Positions 8,126 through 17,069 of a DNA stretch of 64,000 nt are shown piece by piece (positions within the stretch are counted from its first letter, which is position 1; each line of letters opens with the position of its first letter). A program made the position numbers and the translations under genes. Below the pieces are notes generated by a model, which saw only the letters and a list, made by a program, of their open reading frames with translations, made no database searches and was not told the origin of the DNA. Origin of the DNA: Kitasatospora sp. MAA4 (GTDB lineage Bacteria > Actinomycetota > Actinomycetes > Streptomycetales > Streptomycetaceae); assembly GCF_029893355.1 (NCBI RefSeq), contig NZ_JARZAI010000006.1, forward strand, positions 186,001 through 250,000, read 5' to 3'.

Positions 8126-9661
8126 ATGCGCGTCACCCTGCTCACCGAGGGGACGTACCCGCACTCGCACGGCGGAGTCAGCGTCTGGTGCGACCAGCTC
8201 GTCCAGGGCATGCCCGATGTCGAGTTCGACATCATCGCGGTCACCGGCAGCGGCAACGAGGGCCTGGCCTGGGAGCTTCCGGCGAACGTCCGCAGCGTGA
8301 CCCCGGCCCCGCTCTGGGGCCCGGCCGACGACCGCAAGCCGCCGCGCGGCCGTTCGCTGAAACGGTTCCTCGACGCGTACGAGCGCTTCCTGCACGCCAT
8401 CCTCGACCCGGTCTACACCACCCACTTCGGCACCGAGCTGTACGGCTTCGCGGACTACGCCCGCCAGGGCCTGCTCAGCGCCGCGCTGCGCAGCGAGCCG
8501 GCCCTCAAGACGCTCCAGCACGTCTGGACCCGTGCCTACCTGCCGACCGCCGCCGCCCAGCCCACCCTGCACGACGCCCTGCACGCCACCGACCTGTTGG
8601 AGCACGCGCTGCGCCCGCTGTCCGTCGAACCGCCCCACGACGGGGTCGCGCACGCGGTCAGCGGCGGACTGGCGGCGCTGCCCGGGTTGATAGCGGCCCA
8701 GCAGTTCGCGGTGCCCTTCCTGCTCACCGAGCACGGCATCTACCTCAGAGAGCGCTACCTCGGCTACCGGACCGGCCCCTACCGCTGGCCGGTCAAGGCC
8801 CTGCTGCTCGGCTTCTACCGGATGCTGGCCGAGGAGAGCTACTCGCGCGCCGCTCTGGTCACCCCCGGCAACCGGTACAACCGTCGGTGGGAGGAGCGCG
8901 GCGGGACGCCCTCGGACAACATCCGCACCGTCTACAACGGCGTGGACCCCGACCTCTTCCCGGCCGCCGGCGCGGAGCCCGCCACCCCCACCCTGAGCTG
9001 GGCCGGACGGGTCGACCCGATCAAGGACCTGGAGACCCTGATCCGCGCGTTCGCGCTGGTCAGGCAGGAGATGCCGGACGCCAGACTGCGGATGTTCGGC
9101 GGCACCGCGCGCGGCGCGGAGGGCTACCGGGACGGCTGCATAGCCCTGGCCGCGGAGCTCGGTCTGGGCGACTCCGTGGTCTTCGAAGGACGGGTGGAGG
9201 ACATCCAGGACGCCTACGCGGCCGGCAACGTGGTGATGCTCAGCAGCATCAGCGAAGGCTTCCCGTTCACCCTGATCGAGGCGATGTCCTCGGGCCGGGC
9301 GACCGTCTCCACCGATGTCGGCGGCGTGCGCGAAGCGGTCGGCGACACCGGTCTCGTGGTGCCGCCGCGCGAGCCCGCCCCGATGGCGCAGGCCGCGCTG
9401 GAGCTGCTGCGCGACCCGGAGAGACGGGCCCTGATGGGCGCGCAGGCCCGGCTGCGGGTGATCGAGCAGTTCACCCTGCGGCAGAACATCGACGGCTTCC
9501 GCGGGATCTACACCGAGCTGCTGGGGGAGCGCCGCTGGCTGCCGAACACCGTGGTCGCGGTCGACCAAGCGGCAGAGCCCGTACCGGTGTTGGCGGGTGC
9601 CACGGCGGCCGAGCCCGAGGTGGGCTACGGCTGGTGGGAACGCGCGGAGGCAAGCGGATGA
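8126..9661 (+). CDS. PelF-like GT4 glycosyltransferase
   Basis: Cytoplasmic glycosyltransferase of 511 aa. The N-terminus MRVTLLTEGTYPHSHGGVSVW and the segment LLTEHGIYLRER are hallmarks of the PelF family, the UDP-sugar-dependent polymerase of the Pel exopolysaccharide. The C-terminal half has the GT4 donor-site features: YNGVD, WAGRVDPIKDLETLI and the E-x7-E motif in SISEGFPFTLIEAMSSG. The ATG at 8126 has GGGAGGGAAG upstream, and earlier in-frame starts add an unconserved leader. The stop overlaps the next start (ATGA), so it is coupled to the 12-TM membrane protein, just as pelF is beside pelG in Pel operons. Pel is a partly deacetylated N-acetylgalactosamine polymer. The sugar used here is inferred, not shown. 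Confidence 0.88.
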   Translation: MRVTLLTEGTYPHSHGGVSVWCDQLVQGMPDVEFDIIAVTGSGNEGLAWELPANVRSVTPAPLWGPADDRKPPRGRSLKRFLDAYERFLHAILDPVYTTHFGTELYGFADYARQGLLSAALRSEPALKTLQHVWTRAYLPTAAAQPTLHDALHATDLLEHALRPLSVEPPHDGVAHAVSGGLAALPGLIAAQQFAVPFLLTEHGIYLRERYLGYRTGPYRWPVKALLLGFYRMLAEESYSRAALVTPGNRYNRRWEERGGTPSDNIRTVYNGVDPDLFPAAGAEPATPTLSWAGRVDPIKDLETLIRAFALVRQEMPDARLRMFGGTARGAEGYRDGCIALAAELGLGDSVVFEGRVEDIQDAYAAGNVVMLSSISEGFPFTLIEAMSSGRATVSTDVGGVREAVGDTGLVVPPREPAPMAQAALELLRDPERRALMGAQARLRVIEQFTLRQNIDGFRGIYTELLGERRWLPNTVVAVDQAAEPVPVLAGATAAEPEVGYGWWERAEASG

Positions 9662-11172
9662 GCGGCCCGCTGCGCCTGGTCCCCGACGAGGGCACCCCGG
9701 GCTGGGCCGAGGAGACCATGCAGCTGCGCTCGCTGCCGCGCCAGCGCAAGCGGCCGCGCCTGGAGAGCACGGCCACCGCCTCCCCCGAGCTCTCCCCCGA
9801 CCCGATCGACGAGCTCGCCGAGCGGCTGGCCGACATCTGCGCCGACGCGGTGCACCCCTACGAGATCGCCGCCTTCCTGGAGTCGGACGGTCTGACGGAC
9901 GAGCAGGCCGCGCTGAACTACGGCCGCCCGGACGCCTTCACGCTCGCCGAGGAGCTCTTCGCCAAGGTCGACCGCCGCTACCCGGGAACCCCCGCGGCAG
10001 CGGTCGACCCGTGGCGGGCCGATCCCTGGCGCTGCGCGCTGCGCGGCCTGGTCTTCGCCCTGCCCGGCCTGGGCTACCTGCTGGGCGCCGACCTGTTCGC
10101 CGTCCACCGGATGCGCTTCGGCATGCCCTCCGGGATGGCCGCGATGGCAGGTGCCACCCTGCTGAGCTGGGCCTGGAACCAGGCGCTGGCGCACCGGGCG
10201 TACAGCTGGCTGAGCCGGGTCGATCGGCGCTCGGCCGGACGGGCCCTGGCCGTGGGCGCGCCGAGCGGCGCGCTGCTGGCGGCCGGTTTCGGCTACCTGC
10301 TGGGTGGGCCGCGGTCGGCGCTCTGGTTCACCGGCGGTCAGTCGGCGTACCTTGGGGCTGCGACCGTGCTCCTGGTGCTCGGTCAGGAACGTCTGCTGCT
10401 GGCCGCGTTGGCGCCATCGGTGGTCGGCGCGGGCCTTGTGCTGGCCCTGCCGCTACCGACCGTGGTGCGCGCTGCCATCCTGCTCGCCACGCTGGCCGGC
10501 GCGCTCGGGCTGGCCGTCTGGCAGGTGGTGCGCTGCCTGCGGACCACCGCGGTCACCGGCGGCAGCGAACCACCCCGGCACGAGATCGCGGCGGCGGGCC
10601 TGTTCGGGCTCGGCGTCGGCACCCTCACGCTGGTGGCGGGGCTCGGGGCGACGGTGCACCACGCCGTCCGACCGTCCGACCCGCCGGTGGCGGGCGGCGG
10701 CACGGGGGCCGCCATGGTCGCGCTCACGCTCAGCCTCGGCCTGGCCGAGTGGCTCCTGTACCGGTACCGCAGCCTGGCGACCGCCGCGCTGCGTACCAGC
10801 CACAGCCCCGGCGGGTTCCGCCGCCGGACCGTACTGCTGCTGGCCGGCTGCCTGCTCGGCTACCTGGCCGTGGTCGGCGCGCTGGACCTGGCGGCGACCC
10901 GGCTGTGGCCGCACACCCCACTGGTGGACCCGCCCCGCCTGGGCGCCCTGCTGCTGCTCGCCGCCACGCTCTGGATGGCGCTGCTGCTCCAGGCGCTCGG
11001 ACTGAGCTGGCGCACCGCCGGGCTCTGCCTGGCGGCGGCCGCCTTCGAGTCCGCCGTCCTGTTCACCGGGGCCGATCCGTTGCAGGTCCAGCTGTACGGC
11101 TGCGGAGCAGCCGCCGTACTGCTCTTCCTGCTCGCCACGGTCGTCCTCGGGCGCACCACCACGCACCGCTGA
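9658..11172 (+). CDS. 12-TM membrane protein, positional counterpart of PelG
   Basis: Protein of 504 aa with a cytosolic N-terminal region of about 125 aa (Arg/Pro-rich, then helical with IDELAERLADICADAVHPYEIAAFLES) followed by about twelve hydrophobic segments to the C-terminus. Pel systems pair the PelF glycosyltransferase with PelG, a 12-TM protein thought to export the chain. This protein overlaps the pelF-like gene by ATGA and has the same topology. I see no single motif that proves homology to PelG, so the name rests on topology and position. It probably moves the growing polymer across the membrane. Confidence 0.68.
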   Translation: MSGPLRLVPDEGTPGWAEETMQLRSLPRQRKRPRLESTATASPELSPDPIDELAERLADICADAVHPYEIAAFLESDGLTDEQAALNYGRPDAFTLAEELFAKVDRRYPGTPAAAVDPWRADPWRCALRGLVFALPGLGYLLGADLFAVHRMRFGMPSGMAAMAGATLLSWAWNQALAHRAYSWLSRVDRRSAGRALAVGAPSGALLAAGFGYLLGGPRSALWFTGGQSAYLGAATVLLVLGQERLLLAALAPSVVGAGLVLALPLPTVVRAAILLATLAGALGLAVWQVVRCLRTTAVTGGSEPPRHEIAAAGLFGLGVGTLTLVAGLGATVHHAVRPSDPPVAGGGTGAAMVALTLSLGLAEWLLYRYRSLATAALRTSHSPGGFRRRTVLLLAGCLLGYLAVVGALDLAATRLWPHTPLVDPPRLGALLLLAATLWMALLLQALGLSWRTAGLCLAAAAFESAVLFTGADPLQVQLYGCGAAAVLLFLLATVVLGRTTTHR

Positions 11173-11210
11173 CTGTTCGCCACCACACCACAGATAGGGC
11201 ATTCCACGTC

Positions 11211-12203
11211 ATGAGTACTGTCGCAGTCACCGGAGCCGAGGGATTCATCGGTTCCCACCTGGTCGAGAAGCTCGTCTCGCACGGTCACCACGTCCGGGCG
11301 ATGGTCCAGTACAACTCGTTCTCCTCCTTCGGCTGGCTGGAGACGCTGGACCGCGACACGCTCGGCTCGGTGGAGATCGTCCTCGGCGACGTGCGCGACC
11401 CGGGGTCGGTGAACGGGCTGGTCAAGGGCACCGAGGCGGTCTACCACCTGGCTGCCCTGATCGCCATCCCGTACTCGTACCAGGCCCCGCACTCGTACAT
11501 CGAGACCAACGTCACCGGTACGCTCAACGTGCTGGAAGCCGTCCGCCACCTCGACATCCCGCGTATGGTGCACACGTCGACCAGCGAGACCTACGGAACG
11601 GCGCAGACCGTGCCGATCACCGAGGACCACCCGATCAACACCCAGTCCCCGTACTCGGCTTCGAAGGCCGGCGGGGACCGGCTGGCGGACTCCTACCACG
11701 CCAGCTTCGCCACCCCGGTGGTCACCCTGCGCCCGTTCAACACCTTCGGACCGCGTCAGTCGATGCGGGCCGTCATCCCCACCGTGATCGCCCAACTCGC
11801 CGCCGGTGAGCGGGAGATCACCCTGGGGGACCTGCGTCCGACCCGCGACTTCATGTTCGTCAAGGACACCGCGAACGCCTTCCACACGGTGGGCACCGCG
11901 CCCGCCGAGACGGTGGTCGGCCAGACCTTCAACGCCGGTACCGGCGGCGAGATCTCGGTCGGCGACCTGGTCACCCTGGTCGGCAAGCTGATGGGCGTGG
12001 ACGTCACCGTCAAGGAGGACGAGCAGCGCATCCGCCCCGCCAACTCCGAGGTGATGCGGCTGGTCGCGGACGCCACCCGGCTGCGCACGGCCACCGGTTG
12101 GGCGCCCGCGCACTCGCTGGAGGAGGGGCTGGAGCAGACCATCGCCTTCTTCCGCGAGCCGGGCAACCTGGCCCGCTACAAGACCGACATCTACAACGTC
12201 TGA
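11211..12203 (+). CDS. LegB-type NAD-dependent sugar-nucleotide 4,6-dehydratase/epimerase
   Basis: Extended SDR protein of 330 aa. The Rossmann nucleotide-binding motif is VTGAEGFIGSH, the catalytic Thr/Ser-Tyr-Lys set is in TSTSETYG and YSASK, and RPFNTFGPRQS is the substrate-binding segment. The segment from HTSTSETYGTAQ through GDLRPTRDFMFVKDT is characteristic of LegB-like enzymes acting on UDP-N-acetylhexosamine. It could make a 4-keto-6-deoxy intermediate or act as a 4-epimerase. It starts 38 bp after the membrane protein gene. Together with the nucleotidyltransferase and second SDR downstream it should supply the activated sugar for the polymer. Which sugar is unknown. Confidence 0.82.
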   Translation: MSTVAVTGAEGFIGSHLVEKLVSHGHHVRAMVQYNSFSSFGWLETLDRDTLGSVEIVLGDVRDPGSVNGLVKGTEAVYHLAALIAIPYSYQAPHSYIETNVTGTLNVLEAVRHLDIPRMVHTSTSETYGTAQTVPITEDHPINTQSPYSASKAGGDRLADSYHASFATPVVTLRPFNTFGPRQSMRAVIPTVIAQLAAGEREITLGDLRPTRDFMFVKDTANAFHTVGTAPAETVVGQTFNAGTGGEISVGDLVTLVGKLMGVDVTVKEDEQRIRPANSEVMRLVADATRLRTATGWAPAHSLEEGLEQTIAFFREPGNLARYKTDIYNV

Positions 12204-12361
12204 CGCCAACGACCACCATCTGAACCGTCCGAACCAGGCCGGGTCCTCGCGGGCCCACCCGGTTCCGAGAGCACAGTGCCACGCGGCCGGTACCTGCCCC
12301 TCCGGCCGCACTCGCACCCTGTCCGCTCGTCTCTTTCGTTCATTACCTGTGGGGGAACCAC

Positions 12362-13192
12362 ATGCACGCAGTGATCCTGGCCGGTGGCAAGGGCGTTCGG
12401 CTCCGGCCGTACACCACGGCACTGCCCAAGCCGCTGGTTCCGATCGGCGATCAGCACGCCATCCTGGAAATCGTGATGCGCCAACTGGCCAGCGCGGGCT
12501 TCAAGACCGTCACGCTCGCGATCGGCCACCTCGGCCACATCATCCGCGCCTACGTCGGCAACGGTTCGCAGTGGGGGCTGCGGGTCGGCTACGCCGTCGA
12601 GGACACACCGCTCGGCACCATGGGCCCGTTGCTCACCATGCTCGACCGCCTGCCCGAGAACTTCCTGGTGATGAACGGCGACATCCTGACCGACCTGGAC
12701 TTCTCCGGCATCCTCAAGCACCACGAGGCCAGTGGGGCGCCGCTCACCATCGCCACCTACGCGCGCCAGGTCAAGATCGACTTCGGCGTGCTGGACACCG
12801 AGGACGGCAGCATCACGGGCTTCCGCGAGAAGCCCAGCATGGACTACCGGGTCTCGATGGGCGTCTACGGCGTCTCGCGCTCCGCGCTGTCCGCCTACAC
12901 GCCCGGACTGCCGCTCGGCTTCGACGACCTGGTGCTCGACCTGCTGGCGGCCAAGACCCCGCCGTCGGCCTACGAGTTCGACGGGTACTGGCTGGATATC
13001 GGCCGCCCCGACGACTACGACCGGGCCAACGCCGAGTTCGCGGAGCGCCGTTCGCTGCTGCTCCGGGAGCCCGCGCCGATCGGCGACGGCCTGCACGCGG
13101 TGCACAGCGCGCTCGCGGCCGCCGACCGAGCGGCCGCCGACCGGGCGAGCGAGGCCGAGACCGACAGCACGGCTGACGGGCGGGCCGCATGA
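12362..13192 (+). CDS. Sugar-1-phosphate nucleotidyltransferase (NDP-sugar pyrophosphorylase)
   Basis: Protein of 276 aa with the pyrophosphorylase signature MHAVILAGGKGVRLRPYTT and the sugar-binding motif FREKPSMDYRVSMGVY. The metal-binding aspartate is in NGDILTDLDF, and the segment EFDGYWLDIGRPDDYDRAN closes the fold. It converts a sugar-1-phosphate and NTP into NDP-sugar plus pyrophosphate in the cytoplasm. The family type is that usually partnered with LegB-like dehydratases. The last about 35 aa are an Ala/Asp-rich extension. The ATG at 12362 has GGGGGAACCAC before it. The stop overlaps the next SDR gene by ATGA. A 158-bp gap separates it from the gene upstream. Confidence 0.88.
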   Translation: MHAVILAGGKGVRLRPYTTALPKPLVPIGDQHAILEIVMRQLASAGFKTVTLAIGHLGHIIRAYVGNGSQWGLRVGYAVEDTPLGTMGPLLTMLDRLPENFLVMNGDILTDLDFSGILKHHEASGAPLTIATYARQVKIDFGVLDTEDGSITGFREKPSMDYRVSMGVYGVSRSALSAYTPGLPLGFDDLVLDLLAAKTPPSAYEFDGYWLDIGRPDDYDRANAEFAERRSLLLREPAPIGDGLHAVHSALAAADRAAADRASEAETDSTADGRAA

Positions 13193-14067
13193 GAATCCTG
13201 CTGCTCGGCGCGGACGGCTTCCTCGGCCGGCACGTCGCCACAGCCCTGCGCGCCCTCCCGGCGGCCGACCTGGTCACCGGTGGGCGCCGGGACAGCCACG
13301 ACCTGCGGGTCGACCTCACCACGGCCCAACTCTCCACGCTGGCCGACGACCTGGCGGCACTTGCCCCCGACGTGGTGGTCAACTGCGCCGGGGCGGTGGC
13401 CGGTAGCGCGCTCCACCAGACCGAGGTGAACGCCCGCGGTCCGGCACTGCTCTGCGAGGCGCTCCAACTCGCGGCTCCCTCCGCCAGGTTGGTGCACCTC
13501 GGCTCGGCCGGCGAGTACGGCCTGTGCGAGCAGGGCGTGCCGCTGAGCGAGAGCTCCGACACCCGCCCGGTCGGGATCTACGGCGTCACCAAGCTGGCCG
13601 GCAGCCTGGCGGTGGCCGGCTCCAAGCTCGACGCCGTGGTGCTGCGGGTCTTCAACCCGGTGGGCCCCGGCGCGCCGGCGGCCTCGCTGGCGGGCGAGTT
13701 GGTGAAGGCCCTGGGCGGCCGGGAGGACATCACGGTCGGGGACCTCTCCGCCTACCGCGACTTCGTCGACGTCCGGGACGTCGCCCGCGCGGTCGCCCTC
13801 ACGGTCACGGCCGAGGGGCCGCTCCCGCGGATCCTCAACGTCGCGACCGGGCAGGCCCAGCAGGTCCGGGCGATCGCCGACGGTCTGGTGGCGGCCTCCG
13901 GCTTCACCGGCCGGATCCACGAGACCGGCGCGGGCTCGGAGCGTTCGGCCGCGGTCTCCTGGCACCAGGCCGACGTCTCGGCGGCCGAGAAGGCACTGGG
14001 ATGGCAGCCCGTCATCCCGCTCGCCGACACCCTGCGCGACCTCTGGCTGGCGGCCACCGCTAGATGA
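13189..14067 (+). CDS. NAD(P)-dependent sugar-nucleotide epimerase/reductase (SDR)
   Basis: Extended SDR enzyme of 292 aa. Its nucleotide-binding motif is GADGFLGRH, the segment VVNCAGAV follows beta-4, and the active site is GSAGEYG ... YGVTK. RVFNPVGPG and DFVDVRDVA are the substrate-pocket motifs. It is shorter than typical 4-epimerases and resembles dTDP- or UDP-4-keto-sugar reductases. It probably completes the sugar nucleotide begun by the LegB-like enzyme. ATGA overlaps on both sides tie it to the nucleotidyltransferase and to the spherulin-4-like gene. Confidence 0.82.
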   Translation: MRILLLGADGFLGRHVATALRALPAADLVTGGRRDSHDLRVDLTTAQLSTLADDLAALAPDVVVNCAGAVAGSALHQTEVNARGPALLCEALQLAAPSARLVHLGSAGEYGLCEQGVPLSESSDTRPVGIYGVTKLAGSLAVAGSKLDAVVLRVFNPVGPGAPAASLAGELVKALGGREDITVGDLSAYRDFVDVRDVARAVALTVTAEGPLPRILNVATGQAQQVRAIADGLVAASGFTGRIHETGAGSERSAAVSWHQADVSAAEKALGWQPVIPLADTLRDLWLAATAR

Positions 14068-14792
14068 CCTTCACCGAATCCCGCCTGCTGGTGCCGCTGT
14101 ACGTCCACCCCGCGGTGGACCCGGCGGCCTGGCAGGCGGTCGCGGAGGCGGGGCCGTCCGCCGTCCGGGGCGTCGTGCTGAACATCGCCGACGGCCCGGG
14201 CGCGGCCCCCGACCCCGCCTTCGAGCAGGCCGCGGACCGGCTGCGCGCAGCCGGCGTCACCCTGCTCGGGTACGTGGACACCGGCTACGGCCGCCGCCCG
14301 CACGCCGAGGTGGTGGCCGAACTGCTGAACTACCGCCAGTGGTACGGCACCACCGGGGTCTACTTCGACCAGGCGGCCAGCCACGCGGACGCCCTCCCGC
14401 ACTACCGCCGGCTCACCACCGCGGCCCGCGCGGCAGGCTGCGCGACCGTCGTGCTGGGCCACGGCGTGCACCCAGAACCGGCCTACGCCGAGCCCGAACT
14501 GAGCGACCTGCTGGTCACCTTCGAGGGCAGTTGGACCGAGTACGATGCCCTGGTGCTGCCGCTCTGGACGGGCCACCACCCGGCCGCCCGGTTCTGCCAC
14601 CTGGTCTACGACGTCCCCGCCGAACGAGCGCGCGCGGCAGGCGCGTTGATCGCCTCCCGACGGGCCGGTGCGGGCTGCGCGGTGGCCGGCGGCGGCGCCA
14701 ACCCCTGGGCCGGCGCACCCTACGGCCTCCCCGTCCCCGCTGAAGCTCCCCCCTCCGCCGCCGCCACGGCACTCCCGCACCTGCGACCCTGA
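14064..14792 (+). CDS. Spherulation-specific family 4 protein (GH135-like)
   Basis: Protein of 242 aa with the spherulin-4 pattern. The opening strand LLVPLYVHPAVDP is followed by VLNIADGPG, a TLLGYVDTGYGRRP strand, and YGTTGVYFDQA, where the acidic residue of the barrel sits. The fungal member Sph3 (GH135) hydrolyses galactosaminogalactan and is needed for its synthesis. This protein has no signal peptide, so it is probably cytoplasmic or acts at the inner membrane face. Its C-terminal about 20 aa are Pro/Ala-rich. ATGA overlap with the SDR gene places it in the polymer operon. The enzymatic activity is inferred from family membership. Confidence 0.78.
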   Translation: MTFTESRLLVPLYVHPAVDPAAWQAVAEAGPSAVRGVVLNIADGPGAAPDPAFEQAADRLRAAGVTLLGYVDTGYGRRPHAEVVAELLNYRQWYGTTGVYFDQAASHADALPHYRRLTTAARAAGCATVVLGHGVHPEPAYAEPELSDLLVTFEGSWTEYDALVLPLWTGHHPAARFCHLVYDVPAERARAAGALIASRRAGAGCAVAGGGANPWAGAPYGLPVPAEAPPSAAATALPHLRP

Positions 14793-14815
14793 ACCCGATC
14801 CCTGGAGTGCTCACC

Positions 14816-15766
14816 GTGACGCGCCGCACCCGCGTGCTACTGGCCGCGCTGACCCTGTCCACCGCACTGTTCGTCACGTCCTGCAGCAGTGACGGCGGTG
14901 GCGACGACGGGGACGGCGACGCGAGCGGCTCGCCGACCACAGCGATCTCCCCGACGGCGCCCGGCTCCTCCCCGGCGGCTCCGCCGGCCTCGTCCGCCGC
15001 GCCCTCCTCGCCGGGCCCGTCCACCAGCTCACCGACCACCAGCTCACCGACCACGACCACCCCGCAGGCGTACTGGCACCCGACCCCGGGGACCGCCTGG
15101 CAGTGGCAACTCAGCGGCACGGTGGACCAGTCGGTCGACGTCCCGGTGTACGACATCGACGGCTTCGAGAACGACGCCTCGGTGGTCGCCTCGCTGCACG
15201 CCAAGGGCCGCAAGGTGATCTGCTACATCAACGCCGGTTCCTGGGAGAACTTCCGCCCGGACGCCGGTGCCTTCCCGCAGGCCGTGCAGGGCTCCGGCGA
15301 CGGGTGGAAGGGCGAGAAGTGGCTCGACATCCGCCAACTCGGCGTGCTGCGCCCGCTGCTCACCCAGCGCTTCCAGATGTGCAAGGCCAAGGGCTTCGAC
15401 GCGATCGAGCCCGACCTGCTGGAGGCCTACGCCAACAAGTCCGGCTTCCCGCTGACGGCGGCCGACCAGTTGGCGTACAACAAGATGGTGGCCGACATCG
15501 CCCACCAGCTGGGCCTCGGCGTCGCACTGAAGAACGACGTCGCCCAGGTCGCGGACCTGGTCAACGACTTCGACTTCTCGATCGACGAGCAGTGCGCCGA
15601 GTTCCAGGAGTGCGACCAGCTCACCCCGTTCATCAAGGCGGGCAAGGCGGTCCTGCACGTCGAGTACAACGTGCCGAACTCGCAGTACTGCGCCCAGTCC
15701 AAGCAGCTCCAGCTCAGCTCGATGGAGAAGCACCTGGAGCTGGACGCGTGGCGCGAGCCGTGCTGA
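14816..15766 (+). CDS. Lipoprotein GH114-like endo-alpha-1,4-polygalactosaminidase
   Basis: Protein of 316 aa. A lipobox VTSC (lipidated Cys23) follows a short hydrophobic signal, then comes a Ser/Pro/Thr linker (about 30-85), then a TIM-barrel GH114 domain. The family motifs are VPVYDIDGF, GRKVICYINAGSWENFRPD, EKWLDIRQL and GFDAIEPDLLEAY. The Asp of YDID and the Glu of IEPD are the likely catalytic pair. GH114 enzymes such as fungal Ega3 cleave de-N-acetylated alpha-1,4-galactosamine. Anchored outside the membrane, it could trim or release the polymer after the Agd3-like enzyme has deacetylated it. GTG 14816 is chosen for its GGAG spacing over GTG 14807. Confidence 0.85.
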   Translation: MTRRTRVLLAALTLSTALFVTSCSSDGGGDDGDGDASGSPTTAISPTAPGSSPAAPPASSAAPSSPGPSTSSPTTSSPTTTTPQAYWHPTPGTAWQWQLSGTVDQSVDVPVYDIDGFENDASVVASLHAKGRKVICYINAGSWENFRPDAGAFPQAVQGSGDGWKGEKWLDIRQLGVLRPLLTQRFQMCKAKGFDAIEPDLLEAYANKSGFPLTAADQLAYNKMVADIAHQLGLGVALKNDVAQVADLVNDFDFSIDEQCAEFQECDQLTPFIKAGKAVLHVEYNVPNSQYCAQSKQLQLSSMEKHLELDAWREPC

Positions 15767-15787
15767 CGGCCCGCGCCTGATGGGTCC

Positions 15788-15973
15788 CTAGATCGCGAGC
15801 CAGACCACCGCGCCGACGACCAGCACGGCCACGATCGCCACGACGGCGATCATGCCGCTGCGGTTGCCGCTGCGGTGCACGGAGACGTTGCCGGGGGCCT
15901 GCGGCGCCGGGGTCTCCACGAAGGCGCGGAACATCTGGGTGCTGCCGGCGGGGTCTTCATAGTTCTCAGCCAT
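15788..15973 (-). CDS. Small single-pass membrane protein
   Basis: Protein of 61 aa that starts MAENYEDPAGSTQMF, has a polar N-terminal half rich in Pro and Ala, and ends in one hydrophobic helix (IAVVAIVAVLVVGAVVWLAI) that reaches the C-terminus, so it is probably tail-anchored with the N-terminus in the cytoplasm. It is convergent with the GH114 gene. The RBS is weak. The function is unknown. Confidence 0.68.
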   Translation of the reverse strand: MAENYEDPAGSTQMFRAFVETPAPQAPGNVSVHRSGNRSGMIAVVAIVAVLVVGAVVWLAI

Positions 15974-16089
15974 GGCTGGGACTCTAACGAACTTCGGCCC
16001 GCGCATGCTATTGCGACAGCGGCGTGAAGATCTTCCGGTCCGCCGCGCGGCGCGGAATGGCCGACGCCCCCGGCTCGTTGCTCCCGTTC

Positions 16090-17058
16090 ATGACCGATAA
16101 CCACCGTGACTCCCGCCGCCGTGTGACGCTCGGCACCTCCGACCTCACCGTCTTCCCGCTCTCCTTCGGCGGGAACGTCTTCGGCTGGACGGCCGACGAG
16201 GCCCAGTCGTTCGCCGTCCTGGACGCCTACGCCGCGGCCGGCGGCGACTTCGTCGACACCGCCGACGTCTACTCGGCCTGGGTGCCGGGCAACAAGGGCG
16301 GCGAGTCGGAGACCATCATCGGCAACTGGCTGCGCTCCCGCGGCAACCGGGACTCGATCACGGTGGCCACCAAGGTCGGCGCCCACCCGGAGGCCAAGGG
16401 CCTGAAGGCCGAGAACATCAGGGCCACCGTCGAGAAGTCGCTGGGCCGGCTGGGCATCGAGCGGATCGACCTGCTCTACACCCACTTCGACGACCTGGAC
16501 ACGCCGGTCTCCGAGATCATCGGCACCCTGGACGCCCTGGTGAAGGAGGGCAAGGTCCGCGAGATAGCCGCCTCCAACATCAGCGCCGAGCGGCTGTCCG
16601 CCTCGCTGGACTTCTCCGACCGGGAGGGCCTGGCCAAGTACGTCGCCATCCAGCCGCGCTACAACCTGGTCTCACGCGACAGCTACGAGGGCGAGCTGGC
16701 CGCGGTCGCCGCCGAGCACCGGCTCTCCGCGCTGCCGTACTCCGCGCTGGCCTCGGGCTTCCTGACGGGCAAGTACCGCCCGGGCGGCCCGGCCGTGCAG
16801 AGCGCGCGGGCCCAGGGCGCCGGCCGCTACCTGGAGGAGCCGCGCGGCCCGCGGGTGCTCGACGCACTGGACACCGTCGCGGCGGCGCACGGCGTCGAGC
16901 TCGCCGGCGTGGCGCTGGCCTGGCTGGCCGCGCAGCCGACCGTCGCCGCGCCGATCGCCAGCGCCCGCACGGTCGAGCAGCTCCCCCCGCTGCTGGTCGG
17001 CGCCACGCTGGAGCTGACGGCGGACGAGCTGGCCCTGCTGGACGCCGCCTCGGCCTGA
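16090..17058 (+). CDS. Aldo/keto reductase
   Basis: NADPH-dependent oxidoreductase of 322 aa with the AKR barrel. It starts TLGTSDLTVFPLSFGGNVFGW. The catalytic Asp and Tyr are in FVDTADVYSAW, the catalytic Lys in TVATKVG and the His in LLYTHFDD. The cofactor-binding loop is near APIASARTVEQL. It is closest to the YajO/oxidoreductase group that reduces aldehydes. The ATG at 16090 (MTDNHRDS) fits the family start better than an in-frame ATG 22 codons upstream. It is a single gene ending at a strong terminator. The substrate is unknown. Confidence 0.85.
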   Translation: MTDNHRDSRRRVTLGTSDLTVFPLSFGGNVFGWTADEAQSFAVLDAYAAAGGDFVDTADVYSAWVPGNKGGESETIIGNWLRSRGNRDSITVATKVGAHPEAKGLKAENIRATVEKSLGRLGIERIDLLYTHFDDLDTPVSEIIGTLDALVKEGKVREIAASNISAERLSASLDFSDREGLAKYVAIQPRYNLVSRDSYEGELAAVAAEHRLSALPYSALASGFLTGKYRPGGPAVQSARAQGAGRYLEEPRGPRVLDALDTVAAAHGVELAGVALAWLAAQPTVAAPIASARTVEQLPPLLVGATLELTADELALLDAASA

Positions 17059-17069
17059 CCCGAACCGGA

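Noticed and set aside
5755..8400. Very long antisense open frames opposite real genes, for example opposite the deacetylase (5755-8400), the PAS protein (22763-26431) and the 1480 gene (1201-3009)
   Set aside because: Their translations are low-complexity Arg/Gly/Val/Ala sequences and third positions do not show G/C bias in that frame. They are a by-product of high GC content.
9658..11172. Wzx/MurJ-type flippase
   Set aside because: Position and ATGA coupling to the pelF-like gene, plus the large soluble N-terminal domain, favour a PelG-like role. Wzx-type motifs are not visible.
14807..14816. Earlier GTG start (14807) for the GH114 lipoprotein
   Set aside because: It overlaps its own GGAG box. 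The GTG at 14816 has proper spacing and gives a standard lipoprotein signal.
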